A program made the position numbers and the translations under genes. DNA of 64,000 nucleotides from JBDRHL01 sp043816955 (lineage in GTDB: Bacteria > Planctomycetota > Phycisphaerae > Sedimentisphaerales > CAYZTY01): assembly GCA_043816955.1 (NCBI GenBank), contig JBDRHL010000115.1, positions 1 to 64,000 of the forward strand. The letters run 5' to 3'. The notes beneath the pieces were generated by a model, which was not told the origin of the DNA, ran no database searches, and worked only from the letters and a program-made list of their open reading frames with translations. Position 1 is the first letter of the stretch. Every line of letters begins with the position of its first letter. This document shows, piece by piece, positions 15,749 through 23,860 of the stretch.

Positions 15749-16429
15749 TTACCACAAGTCCGGCTGATTTGCAGAGGGGCAATAATCAGTAATGGGACAA
15801 TTATGGCAGTCGGGCTTACGTGCTTTACATATGTTTCGGCCGTGAAAAATCAAAAGGTCGCTGAAGATGAGCCGGTTTTCACGTGGGATGATTTGCATAA
15901 GGTCGAATTCCAGCTTGACGGCATCACTGCTGTTTTCGCTGAGTCCCAGCCGTCTCGACAGGCGAATGACGTGGGTGTCGCAAACAATCCCCGGCGTACC
16001 AAAGGCGTTTCCGAGGATGACGTTTGCTGTTTTGCGTCCTACGCCGGGCAGCCTGAGAAGATCTTCCATGGTGGAGGGGACTTTGCCATCGAATTGGTCG
16101 ATTATCATTGCAGCGGCGTTCTTTATGTTCGATGCCTTGTTGCGGAAAAAGCCTGTGCTTTTAATATCCTCTTCGATCCGCGTGATGTCGGCATCTGCCC
16201 AGTCGGCCACAGTTTTGTATTTTTTGAATAGTTCCCTTGTAACGATATTAACGCGGACATCAGTGCATTGCGCAGAGAGAATAGTCGCTATCAGAAGCTG
16301 CAGAGGGTTTTTATGCTCCAGGGCTATCTTTGCTGCGGGATAGGTTTTTTTAAGAATCGGATAAATTTTTTTTGCACGATCTTTGGCCTGGGCTTTTACA
16401 ACCTTCGGAGCATTTTTTTTCTTACCCAA
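15749..16429 (-). CDS. nth: Endonuclease III (DNA glycosylase/AP lyase)
   Basis: The 226-residue base-excision repair enzyme removes oxidised pyrimidines. The helix-hairpin-helix LPGVGRKTANV carries catalytic Lys133, and catalytic Asp151 lies in VCDTHVIRLSRRL. The C-terminal [4Fe-4S] motif C-x6-C-x2-C-x5-C (Cys201, 208, 211, 217) is intact. The only suitable start is TTG 16429, with GAGAGG upstream, three bases after the dsbD stop. It is the last gene of the bamD-lptE-ftsH-dsbD-nth run. Confidence 0.95.
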   Translation of the reverse strand: MGKKKNAPKVVKAQAKDRAKKIYPILKKTYPAAKIALEHKNPLQLLIATILSAQCTDVRVNIVTRELFKKYKTVADWADADITRIEEDIKSTGFFRNKASNIKNAAAMIIDQFDGKVPSTMEDLLRLPGVGRKTANVILGNAFGTPGIVCDTHVIRLSRRLGLSENSSDAVKLEFDLMQIIPRENRLIFSDLLIFHGRNICKARKPDCHNCPITDYCPSANQPDLW

Positions 16430-16432
16430 TAT

Positions 16433-18298
16433 TCAATTCCTCTCGTCTGTGTCTGCCAAATTCGCATCAGGCAACGACGATAATATTTTTTTGAGTTTGT
16501 CTCTGATAAAAACACCCCGTAGTTTGACCGGTTCGCTTCTGCCGGGGACGAGTAAAATACTCACCGGCACGCCCGGTTCGTTATACACCTGCTTCAAATC
16601 TATTGATGCGGGATATTCGAGCCGGGTTGTGTCACCCTCGACCGCCAGGGTGTTTTTTTGCTCAATCAACTCTGCAATGTCTTTGCGGGTATAGACCGCT
16701 TTGTGCTGGACCTTGCAGTTGAGACACCACTCGGCTGTAAAATCAATCAGGACCGGCCTTTTTGCGGCGAGTGATTCTGCGATAATGTCGCGGTCGTAAT
16801 GCCGCCAGTTAATCAGCTTCTCCGCCGGGACAGGAAGCAGCAGCACTGCGAAAACTACAGCAATTAATGCAGCGAGCAATCTTATAGTCCATTTATGTTT
16901 TGCAGGTGTGGCGTAGTTCACCCAGCTTCCCCACATCCAGAGGCAAAAGGCGAGAACCGCAGCAAAATACAATGCGCTTATGGCTCGATCGAATGGCAGT
17001 GCTTCGAGCAGCTTGACAGCAATTGCCAGAAGCAGGAATCCCATTGACTGCTTGAACAACTCCATCCATCGGCCTGGTCTGGGAAGTTTCGCGAGCAGGC
17101 CGGGAAGCGACGTTAAGACAGCATAAGGGCTCGCCATACCCAGGCCGATAAGGATTATCGCGGTCGTGCCAAGCAAAAGATTCTGTGTCTGAGCCCAGCC
17201 GAACGCAAAAGCGAGTATTGCGAAACTGCATGGGGTGCTAAGCACGGCAGCGAGAAAGCCCATCCCGATTGAGCCGCTGATGCCTCCGCCGCTTTGAGTT
17301 TTTCCTGATACCGACGCCGGAATCCCAAAGTTCAAAAGGCCGAACATAAACATCGCCAGCGCCACCAAAATAAAAATCATCGTCAAAACCAGGGCTGGTA
17401 TGCGCAAGTGATCACCCCACTGCAAGGCCGTACCAAAGCCGAGCCGCAGTACGATGTTAATTGCGGCAAGAGCGACAAAAAACAGGATGATACCCAGGCA
17501 GAATGACAGGCCGAGGACAATACTTTTCGGTTTGCTACGTTTGGCCTGGTTCAATATCCGCATCACAATGATCGGCAGAACAGGCCAGACACACGGCATT
17601 ATGTTCAGCGTAAGTCCTGCCAGAATCGCTAGTGCCATCGCGACGGCAATCGGGTATTGCTTGAAACCGCCTTTATCGGCTGTGGTTTTTATTTCCGGCA
17701 GAGTGAATGCAGCTTCAGCACTCTGGCCGGACTGTGATACGCTGAACTGCGAGGCGAGGGTACCGGGGTTAAGTATCTGACATCTCTGGTTCGAACAGAC
17801 CGCACCTCGGATTTCCAATGTGATTGCCTCTGTTGCCTGTAAAGTTTTATACTCTGTTGCGGCAAAAGCGCCTGGAAAAGACATGTTCGCATCGACGGTA
17901 AACGGCAGATAGACGGTAAATTTCCCGCTGAAAACCCGGAGCTTCTGCCCGGAGGATTTGTCATGATACATTTGCGATACCGGCATGATCGGGGCATCAA
18001 ATTTTATGTAGGCAGAGGCTTTCGGCCTGACCTGCAGATTCATTCCTCCCGGGGCTGTTTTTGCGTCGGCATAACTATGCCAGTCTTTGGCGAGGGTGAA
18101 ATGAACCGCAAGTGCTGATTTCCCGCCGGGAGCAACAATCAATTGCTGCTGCTGGAGGCTGATCTGCGTAATATCATCCTTGTACTCACCCGCTGTGCCG
18201 CCGGGTATTTCGGCAAAAAGCCTGAAACCTGCGAACGTCAGGATCAGGCAGGTTATCAGCAAGAACTGTTTCTGTATTTTCTCTGCCGCCCCAGCCAT
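16433..18298 (-). CDS. dsbD: Thiol:disulfide interchange protein DsbD-like
   Basis: The 621-residue membrane protein passes electrons from cytoplasmic thioredoxin to periplasmic thiols. It has a signal peptide and a periplasmic alpha domain with a CSNQRC pair (~residues 170-175). A multi-helix core has the two membrane cysteines in LNIMPCVWPVLPI and AVLSTPCSFAIL. A C-terminal thioredoxin-like domain has the active site WCLNC. All three redox pairs are present, so the relay looks functional. It begins 27 bp after ftsH. Confidence 0.92.
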   Translation of the reverse strand: MAGAAEKIQKQFLLITCLILTFAGFRLFAEIPGGTAGEYKDDITQISLQQQQLIVAPGGKSALAVHFTLAKDWHSYADAKTAPGGMNLQVRPKASAYIKFDAPIMPVSQMYHDKSSGQKLRVFSGKFTVYLPFTVDANMSFPGAFAATEYKTLQATEAITLEIRGAVCSNQRCQILNPGTLASQFSVSQSGQSAEAAFTLPEIKTTADKGGFKQYPIAVAMALAILAGLTLNIMPCVWPVLPIIVMRILNQAKRSKPKSIVLGLSFCLGIILFFVALAAINIVLRLGFGTALQWGDHLRIPALVLTMIFILVALAMFMFGLLNFGIPASVSGKTQSGGGISGSIGMGFLAAVLSTPCSFAILAFAFGWAQTQNLLLGTTAIILIGLGMASPYAVLTSLPGLLAKLPRPGRWMELFKQSMGFLLLAIAVKLLEALPFDRAISALYFAAVLAFCLWMWGSWVNYATPAKHKWTIRLLAALIAVVFAVLLLPVPAEKLINWRHYDRDIIAESLAAKRPVLIDFTAEWCLNCKVQHKAVYTRKDIAELIEQKNTLAVEGDTTRLEYPASIDLKQVYNEPGVPVSILLVPGRSEPVKLRGVFIRDKLKKILSSLPDANLADTDERN

Positions 18299-18325
18299 AT
18301 TAATCCTTGTGAAAATGCGTCTGAT

Positions 18326-20338
18326 TTATCCCCCGCTTTGTTTACTTTGCTGGTTACCGACAGAAGAACCCCCGGCTTTGCCTTTTTTGTGTTCAGCAGC
18401 AAGCAGGTCGGAGACGGTTGTCTTTTCAAGGATGCCGCCGGCGAGAATCATCTTTACTTCCTCGGCATCGAGAGTTTCGTATTTTAGAAGCGCTTTTGCG
18501 ATAGCCTCGAGTTTATCCTTGTTTGCCTCTATCAGTGAGCGCGTTTGTTTATGCGCATCATCAAGGAGCCGTCGAATTTCACGGTCTATCACTTCTGCGG
18601 TTTTTTCTGAATATTCACGTTCAAATCCGAAGCCGATGTATCCATCTTTCGGCGCATCATTGCTGTAGTTGACCATCCCGACCTCATCGCTCATACCCCA
18701 TGTCAGAACCATTTTTTTTGCAATTTCCGTGGCTTGCTGAATATCTGCCTGTGCGCCGCTTGAGATATCGTCACAGAAGATATCCTCGGCGATTCGGCCG
18801 CCGAAACAGATCTGCAGCATTGCTGTACAGTATTTTCTGGTGAATATAGTACGGTCTTTTTCCGGCAGTGAAAAAGTAGCTCCGCCCATCGGTCCTCGCG
18901 GGATGATGCTTACTTTGTGCAGCGGATCAGCGTGTTCGAGCAAGGACTGGACGAGGGTATGACCTGCTTCATGATAGGCAATGGTTTCCTTTTCTCGCTG
19001 ATCGATGATCCTGCTTTTTTTGGCCCTTCCCCAGCGGACCTTGTCGCGGGCTTCTTCGAGGTCATCCATCTCAACACTGTCTTTGTTATTCATCGTCGCG
19101 GCGATGGCAGCTTCGTTGATTATGGCTGCCAGTTCCGCACCGCTGAACATGGGTGTAACGCGGGCAAGTCTTTCCAGGTCCGCATCAGGCGCCATTTTGA
19201 CCTTGCGGGCGTGTACCTTCAGAATCTCGGTACGTCCCCTGAGGTCGGGCAGGGGAACGTATACCTGCCGGTCGAATCGTCCGGGACGCGTCAGGGCGTG
19301 ATCCAGAATGTCTCCGCGGTTGGTTGCAGCTATAACGATTACCTGATCATTGGTGTCAAAACCGTCCATCTCAACAAGTATCGCGTTGAGGGTCTGTTCC
19401 CGTTCGTCATGTCCGCCTCCAACAAAGCCGGGACCGCGTTTGCGCCCGATGGCGTCGACCTCGTCAAGGAAAATTATGCAAGGCGAATTTTCTTTGGCCT
19501 GCCGGAACAGATCACGAACCCGTGAGGCGCCGACACCGACGAACATTTCGACAAAATCGCTGCCTGATATGCTGAAGAAAGGAACGTCAGCTTCGCCCGC
19601 AATAGCTTTTGCAAGCAGCGTTTTTCCGCAGCCGGGCATACCCACAAGAAGCACACCCCGGGGAATTCGCCCCCCGAGGCGGTTAAATTTTTTCGGATTT
19701 TTCAGGAATTCAATAATCTCATCAACTTCTTCCTTGGCTTCGTCTATTCCGGCAACGTCCTTGAAGGTTACCTTTGTCTGTTCCTTAGTGCGGACTCGAT
19801 GCCGGCTGCGACCGAAATTGGCAAGCATACCCCCCGGGCCGTTGCGAATGTTCCTGAGGAAAAGAAAATAGAAAAGCCCGACAAATATGACAAGCGGCAG
19901 CACCCACTGCATCAGAAACGGGATCAGCACCTGCTGATCTGCAAATTGCCATTCAGCACCGCTTTCCTTGAGCAGAGGGACAAGGATATCCTGCACCAGT
20001 TGCGGATCATAATTGACGCGGTATGCCTCCGGGGCGCCTTTGGGTCGGGCGGCAATCCCGGCCTCATTGAACTTACCGGTGATTTCTGTTGAGCCCAGAT
20101 TGGCACTTGCGATATGCTTATCGGCCAGATACCGCTCGAACTGCCAGTATTCTATTTTGTCGAAGCGAGCAAACCTGTTAAGGCTGATCATAACGGTCAG
20201 CAGAATAAGAAGGGCCAGTACCCATCCGAAAGGTCTTCGCGGATACCGTGCTCGCGGCCCTTTGGCAGGAGCGCCTCGGCCGGTTTTTCCCCTGCGGCCT
20301 TGACGTTCTAATATATTTTTTTCTGGTTTATTAACCAT
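18326..20338 (-). CDS. ftsH: ATP-dependent zinc metalloprotease FtsH
   Basis: The 670-residue membrane AAA+ protease has a basic N-terminus and two membrane helices (near 37-55 and ~135-155) flanking a periplasmic domain. The AAA module has Walker A GMPGCGKTLLAKA (~residue 230) and Walker B IIFLDEVDAIG. The second region of homology follows, with the pore motif FVEMFVGVGASRVRD. The M41 protease zinc motif is HEAGH (~residue 455). Walker A has Cys where Pro or Ala is more common. It degrades membrane and regulatory proteins. It is flanked by envelope genes. Confidence 0.96.
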   Translation of the reverse strand: MVNKPEKNILERQGRRGKTGRGAPAKGPRARYPRRPFGWVLALLILLTVMISLNRFARFDKIEYWQFERYLADKHIASANLGSTEITGKFNEAGIAARPKGAPEAYRVNYDPQLVQDILVPLLKESGAEWQFADQQVLIPFLMQWVLPLVIFVGLFYFLFLRNIRNGPGGMLANFGRSRHRVRTKEQTKVTFKDVAGIDEAKEEVDEIIEFLKNPKKFNRLGGRIPRGVLLVGMPGCGKTLLAKAIAGEADVPFFSISGSDFVEMFVGVGASRVRDLFRQAKENSPCIIFLDEVDAIGRKRGPGFVGGGHDEREQTLNAILVEMDGFDTNDQVIVIAATNRGDILDHALTRPGRFDRQVYVPLPDLRGRTEILKVHARKVKMAPDADLERLARVTPMFSGAELAAIINEAAIAATMNNKDSVEMDDLEEARDKVRWGRAKKSRIIDQREKETIAYHEAGHTLVQSLLEHADPLHKVSIIPRGPMGGATFSLPEKDRTIFTRKYCTAMLQICFGGRIAEDIFCDDISSGAQADIQQATEIAKKMVLTWGMSDEVGMVNYSNDAPKDGYIGFGFEREYSEKTAEVIDREIRRLLDDAHKQTRSLIEANKDKLEAIAKALLKYETLDAEEVKMILAGGILEKTTVSDLLAAEHKKGKAGGSSVGNQQSKQSGG

Positions 20339-20435
20339 ACCTGCAAGCCTTTTTAGTGAGAATCAAGTTAAAGAGGCAGCAGCAGTAAGTCTCAACTGTC
20401 GCTGCCGGGGGCCGGTGAGTCGATTATATTTATAC

Positions 20436-20975
20436 TCACCACTCTTTCTCCATCATCTGTACGATTCTGTCGGCAAGACGGTTCACGGCCAGAGTCATCG
20501 CGTAGGCTTCACCCTGATCGAGCCATTCGGAATGGCTCGCAGAGGCGGTTGCCTTTTTATTATCGATCAGGATCTCGCCGGTTTTCAGGTTCTTCCAGAT
20601 AACAACTGCCTCAAGCTGCAGCCCCTTCTCAAGACTTCGCCCTGTTTCGCGTTCTGCGCTTAAAACGGTTCCGCCAATGGAAGACAGCTCGCCGGAGATT
20701 ATACTGTCGGCGCGGCTTCGGTCGGTGACTATTTTGTATGGTGTCTCAGCCTCGATACGCTTTGCCAGCGCGTCGGTCAGCTCATATTCCTGGCCTCGGC
20801 GGAAACTACTGGTATCGAACATTTCCACGTAGATAGTCGATATTTCCGTGGTGTGGAGCCATTCGTTTGAATAGCCTTTCATGCTGCAACCAGCCGGGCC
20901 GAGGCAAAGAAACATCGACAAGGCCGGCAGGCACAATACAAGCAAAACACCTTTTACACTCGCTGAGTTATTCAC
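20436..20975 (-). CDS. LptE-like lipoprotein (LPS assembly)
   Basis: The GTG 20975 start overlaps the bamD-like stop by four bases (GTGA) and has GGGAG upstream, giving 179 residues. The signal peptide ends in lipobox PAGC. The body resembles LptE, the plug of the LptD translocon that inserts lipopolysaccharide in the outer membrane: an early ISTIYVEMFDTSSFRRG strand, ELTDALAKRIEAETPYKIV, then ADSIISGELSSI. LptE proteins diverge strongly, so the family call rests on this pattern and on the neighbouring bamD-like and lpxB genes. Confidence 0.68.
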   Translation of the reverse strand: MNNSASVKGVLLVLCLPALSMFLCLGPAGCSMKGYSNEWLHTTEISTIYVEMFDTSSFRRGQEYELTDALAKRIEAETPYKIVTDRSRADSIISGELSSIGGTVLSAERETGRSLEKGLQLEAVVIWKNLKTGEILIDNKKATASASHSEWLDQGEAYAMTLAVNRLADRIVQMMEKEW

Positions 20976-21934
20976 TTTTTCGCTCCCTCTAACTGTTTTT
21001 CCATTTTTAATCTTCGAATATTCTTGGCAGCCACGCTTGTAGGCCATTTGTTCAGAATCATTTCATAATAAAGCTCGGCGGCCTGCATGCTGCCGGTGCG
21101 ATCGTAATACCTGCCGATCATAAACTGCTTGTATGCAAGCTGCTCTTCTATCTGCTCAAGTCGTGAATCAACACCGATTTCGAACGCGTTCTGCGGGTAC
21201 CGCAGTTTGTATTGCTCATAATAGCTCTTGGCGCTTAGCAGTAAAGCCGAATCGTACCGTGGCCCTTGGTATGCTGCATGGATAGTCTGTGCCATATTGA
21301 GAAGTGCCTGTTGTCCCAATTGACCGGTCGGCCAGCGTGCAGATATGTCATTCCACTGGTCATATGCGTCGTGCCATTTGCCGCGGCGCTCGAAGCTTTG
21401 TGCCACTGCGACCATGGCACGCTGGCTGAGAGGTGCATCGCCTGCTCTTTCCGCGAGACGCTCCATTATTCCAGCTCCCTCAGCGTACCCTTTAATCCTG
21501 AAGAGTTTTAGTACCCTGTGTTTCTCACCCCCAAGAAAAGCCTGCCCTATGAGGTACTCTCGCTCCATCGCCGATTCATACAACGCGCTGGCAGGATACG
21601 TATCAAGAAATTCGTCGTAGGCCTTTAACGCCTTGCTGAAGCTGCCGCGGGCGAAAAGAAGTTCGGCCTTGACAAAGCTGTCGAAATCGGCCCCGGCAAT
21701 CTGGGCAAATTCTTTTTTGAGCGTGTCGGCTGCCTGCTCAGCTTGTTCAGCTTCTCCTTCGTCAACAAGGCGCTTGAACTTTGAGATTTCCAGGACATAC
21801 CGGCTGTCTGCATCGTCGGTAACAGCCTTCCATTGACGTCCCTTTTCAAGTCGCCATGTCTCGGCAGCAAGGGCCTGAAAAGAAGAAAACGTGAGGACAG
21901 AAACTGCCAAAAAATATCCATATTTTCGTATCAT
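20972..21934 (-). CDS. BamD-like tetratricopeptide protein (outer-membrane assembly)
   Basis: From ATG 21934 (GGAG eight bases upstream) the 320-residue product has a signal peptide (KYGYFLAVSVLTFSSFQALA) and a chain of TPR-like repeats. These include SKALKAYDEFLDTYPASALY, KWHDAYDQWNDISARWP and MQAAELYYEMILNKWPTSVA, typical of BamD/ComL. The usual lipobox Cys is not evident, so it may be periplasmic rather than lipid-anchored. It heads the operon and overlaps the LptE-like gene, consistent with an envelope-biogenesis unit. Confidence 0.75.
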   Translation of the reverse strand: MIRKYGYFLAVSVLTFSSFQALAAETWRLEKGRQWKAVTDDADSRYVLEISKFKRLVDEGEAEQAEQAADTLKKEFAQIAGADFDSFVKAELLFARGSFSKALKAYDEFLDTYPASALYESAMEREYLIGQAFLGGEKHRVLKLFRIKGYAEGAGIMERLAERAGDAPLSQRAMVAVAQSFERRGKWHDAYDQWNDISARWPTGQLGQQALLNMAQTIHAAYQGPRYDSALLLSAKSYYEQYKLRYPQNAFEIGVDSRLEQIEEQLAYKQFMIGRYYDRTGSMQAAELYYEMILNKWPTSVAAKNIRRLKMEKQLEGAKK

Positions 21935-21984
21935 GGCATCAACTCCATAAAAATGCCGCATTTACGCATTTATACCTGAGCGGT

Positions 21985-22013
21985 ATTATAACGTATCTTA
22001 ACTTCTATTGCAA
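21985..22013 (-). promoter_or_regulatory. Promoter of the bamD-lptE-ftsH-dsbD-nth run
   Basis: On the minus strand TTGCAA (22013-22008), a 17-bp spacer and a perfect TATAAT (21990-21985) predict initiation near 21978, 44 nt before the bamD-like ATG. Confidence 0.75.
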
Positions 22014-22148
22014 AGCCACTAATTTTTCAGAATCGACTTTCGAATCTTTTCCAGGCTGACTTTTTATTTGTCGTTTGAGACTTTCAAAATCGACGGCGGG
22101 ATGATAGAATCTGCCGAGATTTGAGTTTTCAATAGGGAGTATGGGGAT

Positions 22149-22382
22149 ATGAAAAAACTCGTGCTGGGCAGAACGGGTCTGAAGGTCACTCGCATAGGCC
22201 TGATCGCAATGAAGCCCTTTGGCGGCGGGAGACTGGGTAACGCCAGACTTTGTATGGGATATATATTCGGGCTTGATAATGTCGCCGCTGCCGTTGGTGT
22301 GGATTCGGTGCAGCATGTTCAGGAATTTGTCGAACTGGCAAAGAAGCCGCCCCTGCTTAATGATGATGACCGTTCAACCTGA
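22149..22382 (+). pseudogene. Aldo/keto reductase remnant with internal deletion
   Basis: The 77-residue frame begins like an aldo/keto reductase (KKLVLGRTGLKVTRIGL). At about position 22203 it switches to the C-terminal part of the same family (IAMKPFGGGRLGNA; GLDNVAAAVGVDSVQHVQEF; KKPPLLNDDDR). The ~150-200 middle residues with the catalytic Asp/Tyr/Lys/His set are gone. The frame stays open through the join, so it is a clean internal deletion rather than frameshift decay. It cannot be catalytic. Confidence 0.65.
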
Positions 22383-22459
22383 AGATTGTTGAAGGCCTGG
22401 CTCATTGTCGAGCGCAACTGGAGAAGCTGATCAGCGAATACGATGTCGAGTGCAACTAA
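22370..22459 (+). pseudogene. C-terminal fragment of an unidentified gene overlapping lpxB
   Basis: A frame without a start encodes 29 residues (FNLKIVEGLAHCRAQLEKLI, then SEYDVECN) and stops at TAA 22457-22459, 17 bp inside lpxB. This overlap is typical of translationally coupled operon neighbours. I read it as the surviving end of the gene that once preceded lpxB. The family is not recognisable from so little. Confidence 0.35.
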
Positions 22460-23606
22460 TATCAGGGCGAAAAAGCCTGGCAGGATTGTCTTCCTAAGTG
22501 CCGCTGAGGCCAGTGGCGATATTCATTGCGCGAATCTTATAAAGGTTCTGCGAGAAAAAGACTCAGGGATAGTTTTTGTTGGCATCGGCGGCGAGAGGAT
22601 GGCCCAGGCAGGCTGTGAGCTGCTCGAAAATTCTGTTTCCAGGGCGGCAATGACATACAAGGCTTTTGGACAGGCAGGATTTTTCTTCAGGCTCCTGCGC
22701 CGGGTGAGAGCCTACCTGCGAAACAACCCGGTGGACCTTGTGATTGTGTGCGATTCGCCGGCATTTAATTTCCACGTTGCCAAAGCCGCGAAGAAAGCCG
22801 GCATCCAAACATTGTTTTACGTCGCACCGCAGTTGTGGGCATGGGCACCGTGGCGGATCCGCAAGCTGCGCCGGTTCTGTAACAGGCTGGCGTGTATATT
22901 ACCCTTTGAAGAAGACTGGTTTACTCAGAGAGGTGTAAAAGCGGAGTTTGTCGGCAATCCGCTCATGGATGGTCTTGTGATTGAGCAAAATTCAACGCGA
23001 AGATACGAGGGGTTTGATGTTGCAGATGCGAGGGTAGCGCTGATGCCGGGGTCGCGCCAGGCCGAGATTGAAAGCCTGTGGCATCCGATGCAGCAAATTG
23101 CATGTTATCTGAAGGATAAACAGCCCGGCATGAAATTTGTTGCTGTTGCCGCCGATCAGCAGAAGCTGGAACATCTCAAGGCAGAGCAAATCGAAGGGTT
23201 TGATTGTAACTACACGATCAGCAGGGTGTTTGAATCTGCGCTAGAAGCGGATTTATCGCTTGTAGCCAGCGGCAGTGCCACCCTTCAGGTGGCAGCGGCA
23301 GGCTGCCCAATGGTAATAATGTATCAATCAAATCGGCTTGCCTGGCAGCTATTGGGCCGATTCCTAGTAACAAGCAGGTATCTGTCGCTGGTTAACATCC
23401 TTGCGGGCAAGGAACTGGTTCCGGAGTTTATGCCGTATTTTCGCTCAATCGAACCGATCCGGGAAAAGTGTGAGGAGCTCCTTAGCGACCCTGATGAGTT
23501 GCGTCATTTAAGCTCAACTCTTGTTGAACTGGTTAAGCCGCTTGCAACACAAAGTGCTGGTGAACGTGTCAGTCGGCTTGTTCTGGATATGCTCAGACCG
23601 CAATAA
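22443..23606 (+). CDS. lpxB: Lipid-A-disaccharide synthase
   Basis: The 387-residue GT19 glycosyltransferase joins UDP-2,3-diacylglucosamine and lipid X to make lipid A disaccharide on the inner face of the inner membrane. Signatures are AAEASGDIHCANLIKVL at the N-terminus, FVGIGGERMAQAGCELL, the FYVAPQLWAWAPWRIRKLRR segment, and C-terminal MPGSRQAEI and ASGSATLQVAAAGCPMVIMY. Length and order are standard. It indicates an organism making lipid-A-type LPS. It stands after truncated genes, with no other lpx gene in view. Confidence 0.95.
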   Translation: MSSATNIRAKKPGRIVFLSAAEASGDIHCANLIKVLREKDSGIVFVGIGGERMAQAGCELLENSVSRAAMTYKAFGQAGFFFRLLRRVRAYLRNNPVDLVIVCDSPAFNFHVAKAAKKAGIQTLFYVAPQLWAWAPWRIRKLRRFCNRLACILPFEEDWFTQRGVKAEFVGNPLMDGLVIEQNSTRRYEGFDVADARVALMPGSRQAEIESLWHPMQQIACYLKDKQPGMKFVAVAADQQKLEHLKAEQIEGFDCNYTISRVFESALEADLSLVASGSATLQVAAAGCPMVIMYQSNRLAWQLLGRFLVTSRYLSLVNILAGKELVPEFMPYFRSIEPIREKCEELLSDPDELRHLSSTLVELVKPLATQSAGERVSRLVLDMLRPQ

Positions 23607-23765
23607 AAATTCAAATAAGCAGTAAGTGACAGTGGAGGTGTCTCCTGGAAAAGTGCCTTTTTAGTAATTTTGTTGTAGGAATTGTCTTGATTGGATGCAA
23701 AAAGGAGGGTGAAATAGCAAAATAGTTCAAAAAATGAGCCCTGCTCTTATATCTATATTAAGCAT

Positions 23766-23791
23766 ATACACCAATAATGATTATAGTGTAT
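23766..23791 (+). promoter_or_regulatory. Inverted repeat upstream of the C1-metabolism cluster
   Basis: ATACAC (23766-23771) and GTGTAT (23786-23791) form an inverted repeat around 14 AT-rich bases, 70-95 bp before fhs. A TATAGT (23782-23787) lies inside. It is a candidate operator/promoter, with no convincing -35 box. The rest of the 254-bp gap 23607-23860 shows no gene. Confidence 0.35.
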
Positions 23792-23860
23792 TTAACATGC
23801 GGAAATCCGCCAATATAAAACGTGTATGCGAAGATCAGAAACCTATACCGGAGAAAAAAG

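Noticed and set aside
18917..19525. 202-codon plus-strand ORF
   Set aside because: Antisense to the AAA module of ftsH, which has every expected motif.
23645..23722. Lipoprotein-like frame (FVVGIVLIGCKKEGEIAK)
   Set aside because: Attractive lipobox, but no ATG, GTG or TTG start exists between the preceding stop and the hydrophobic part.
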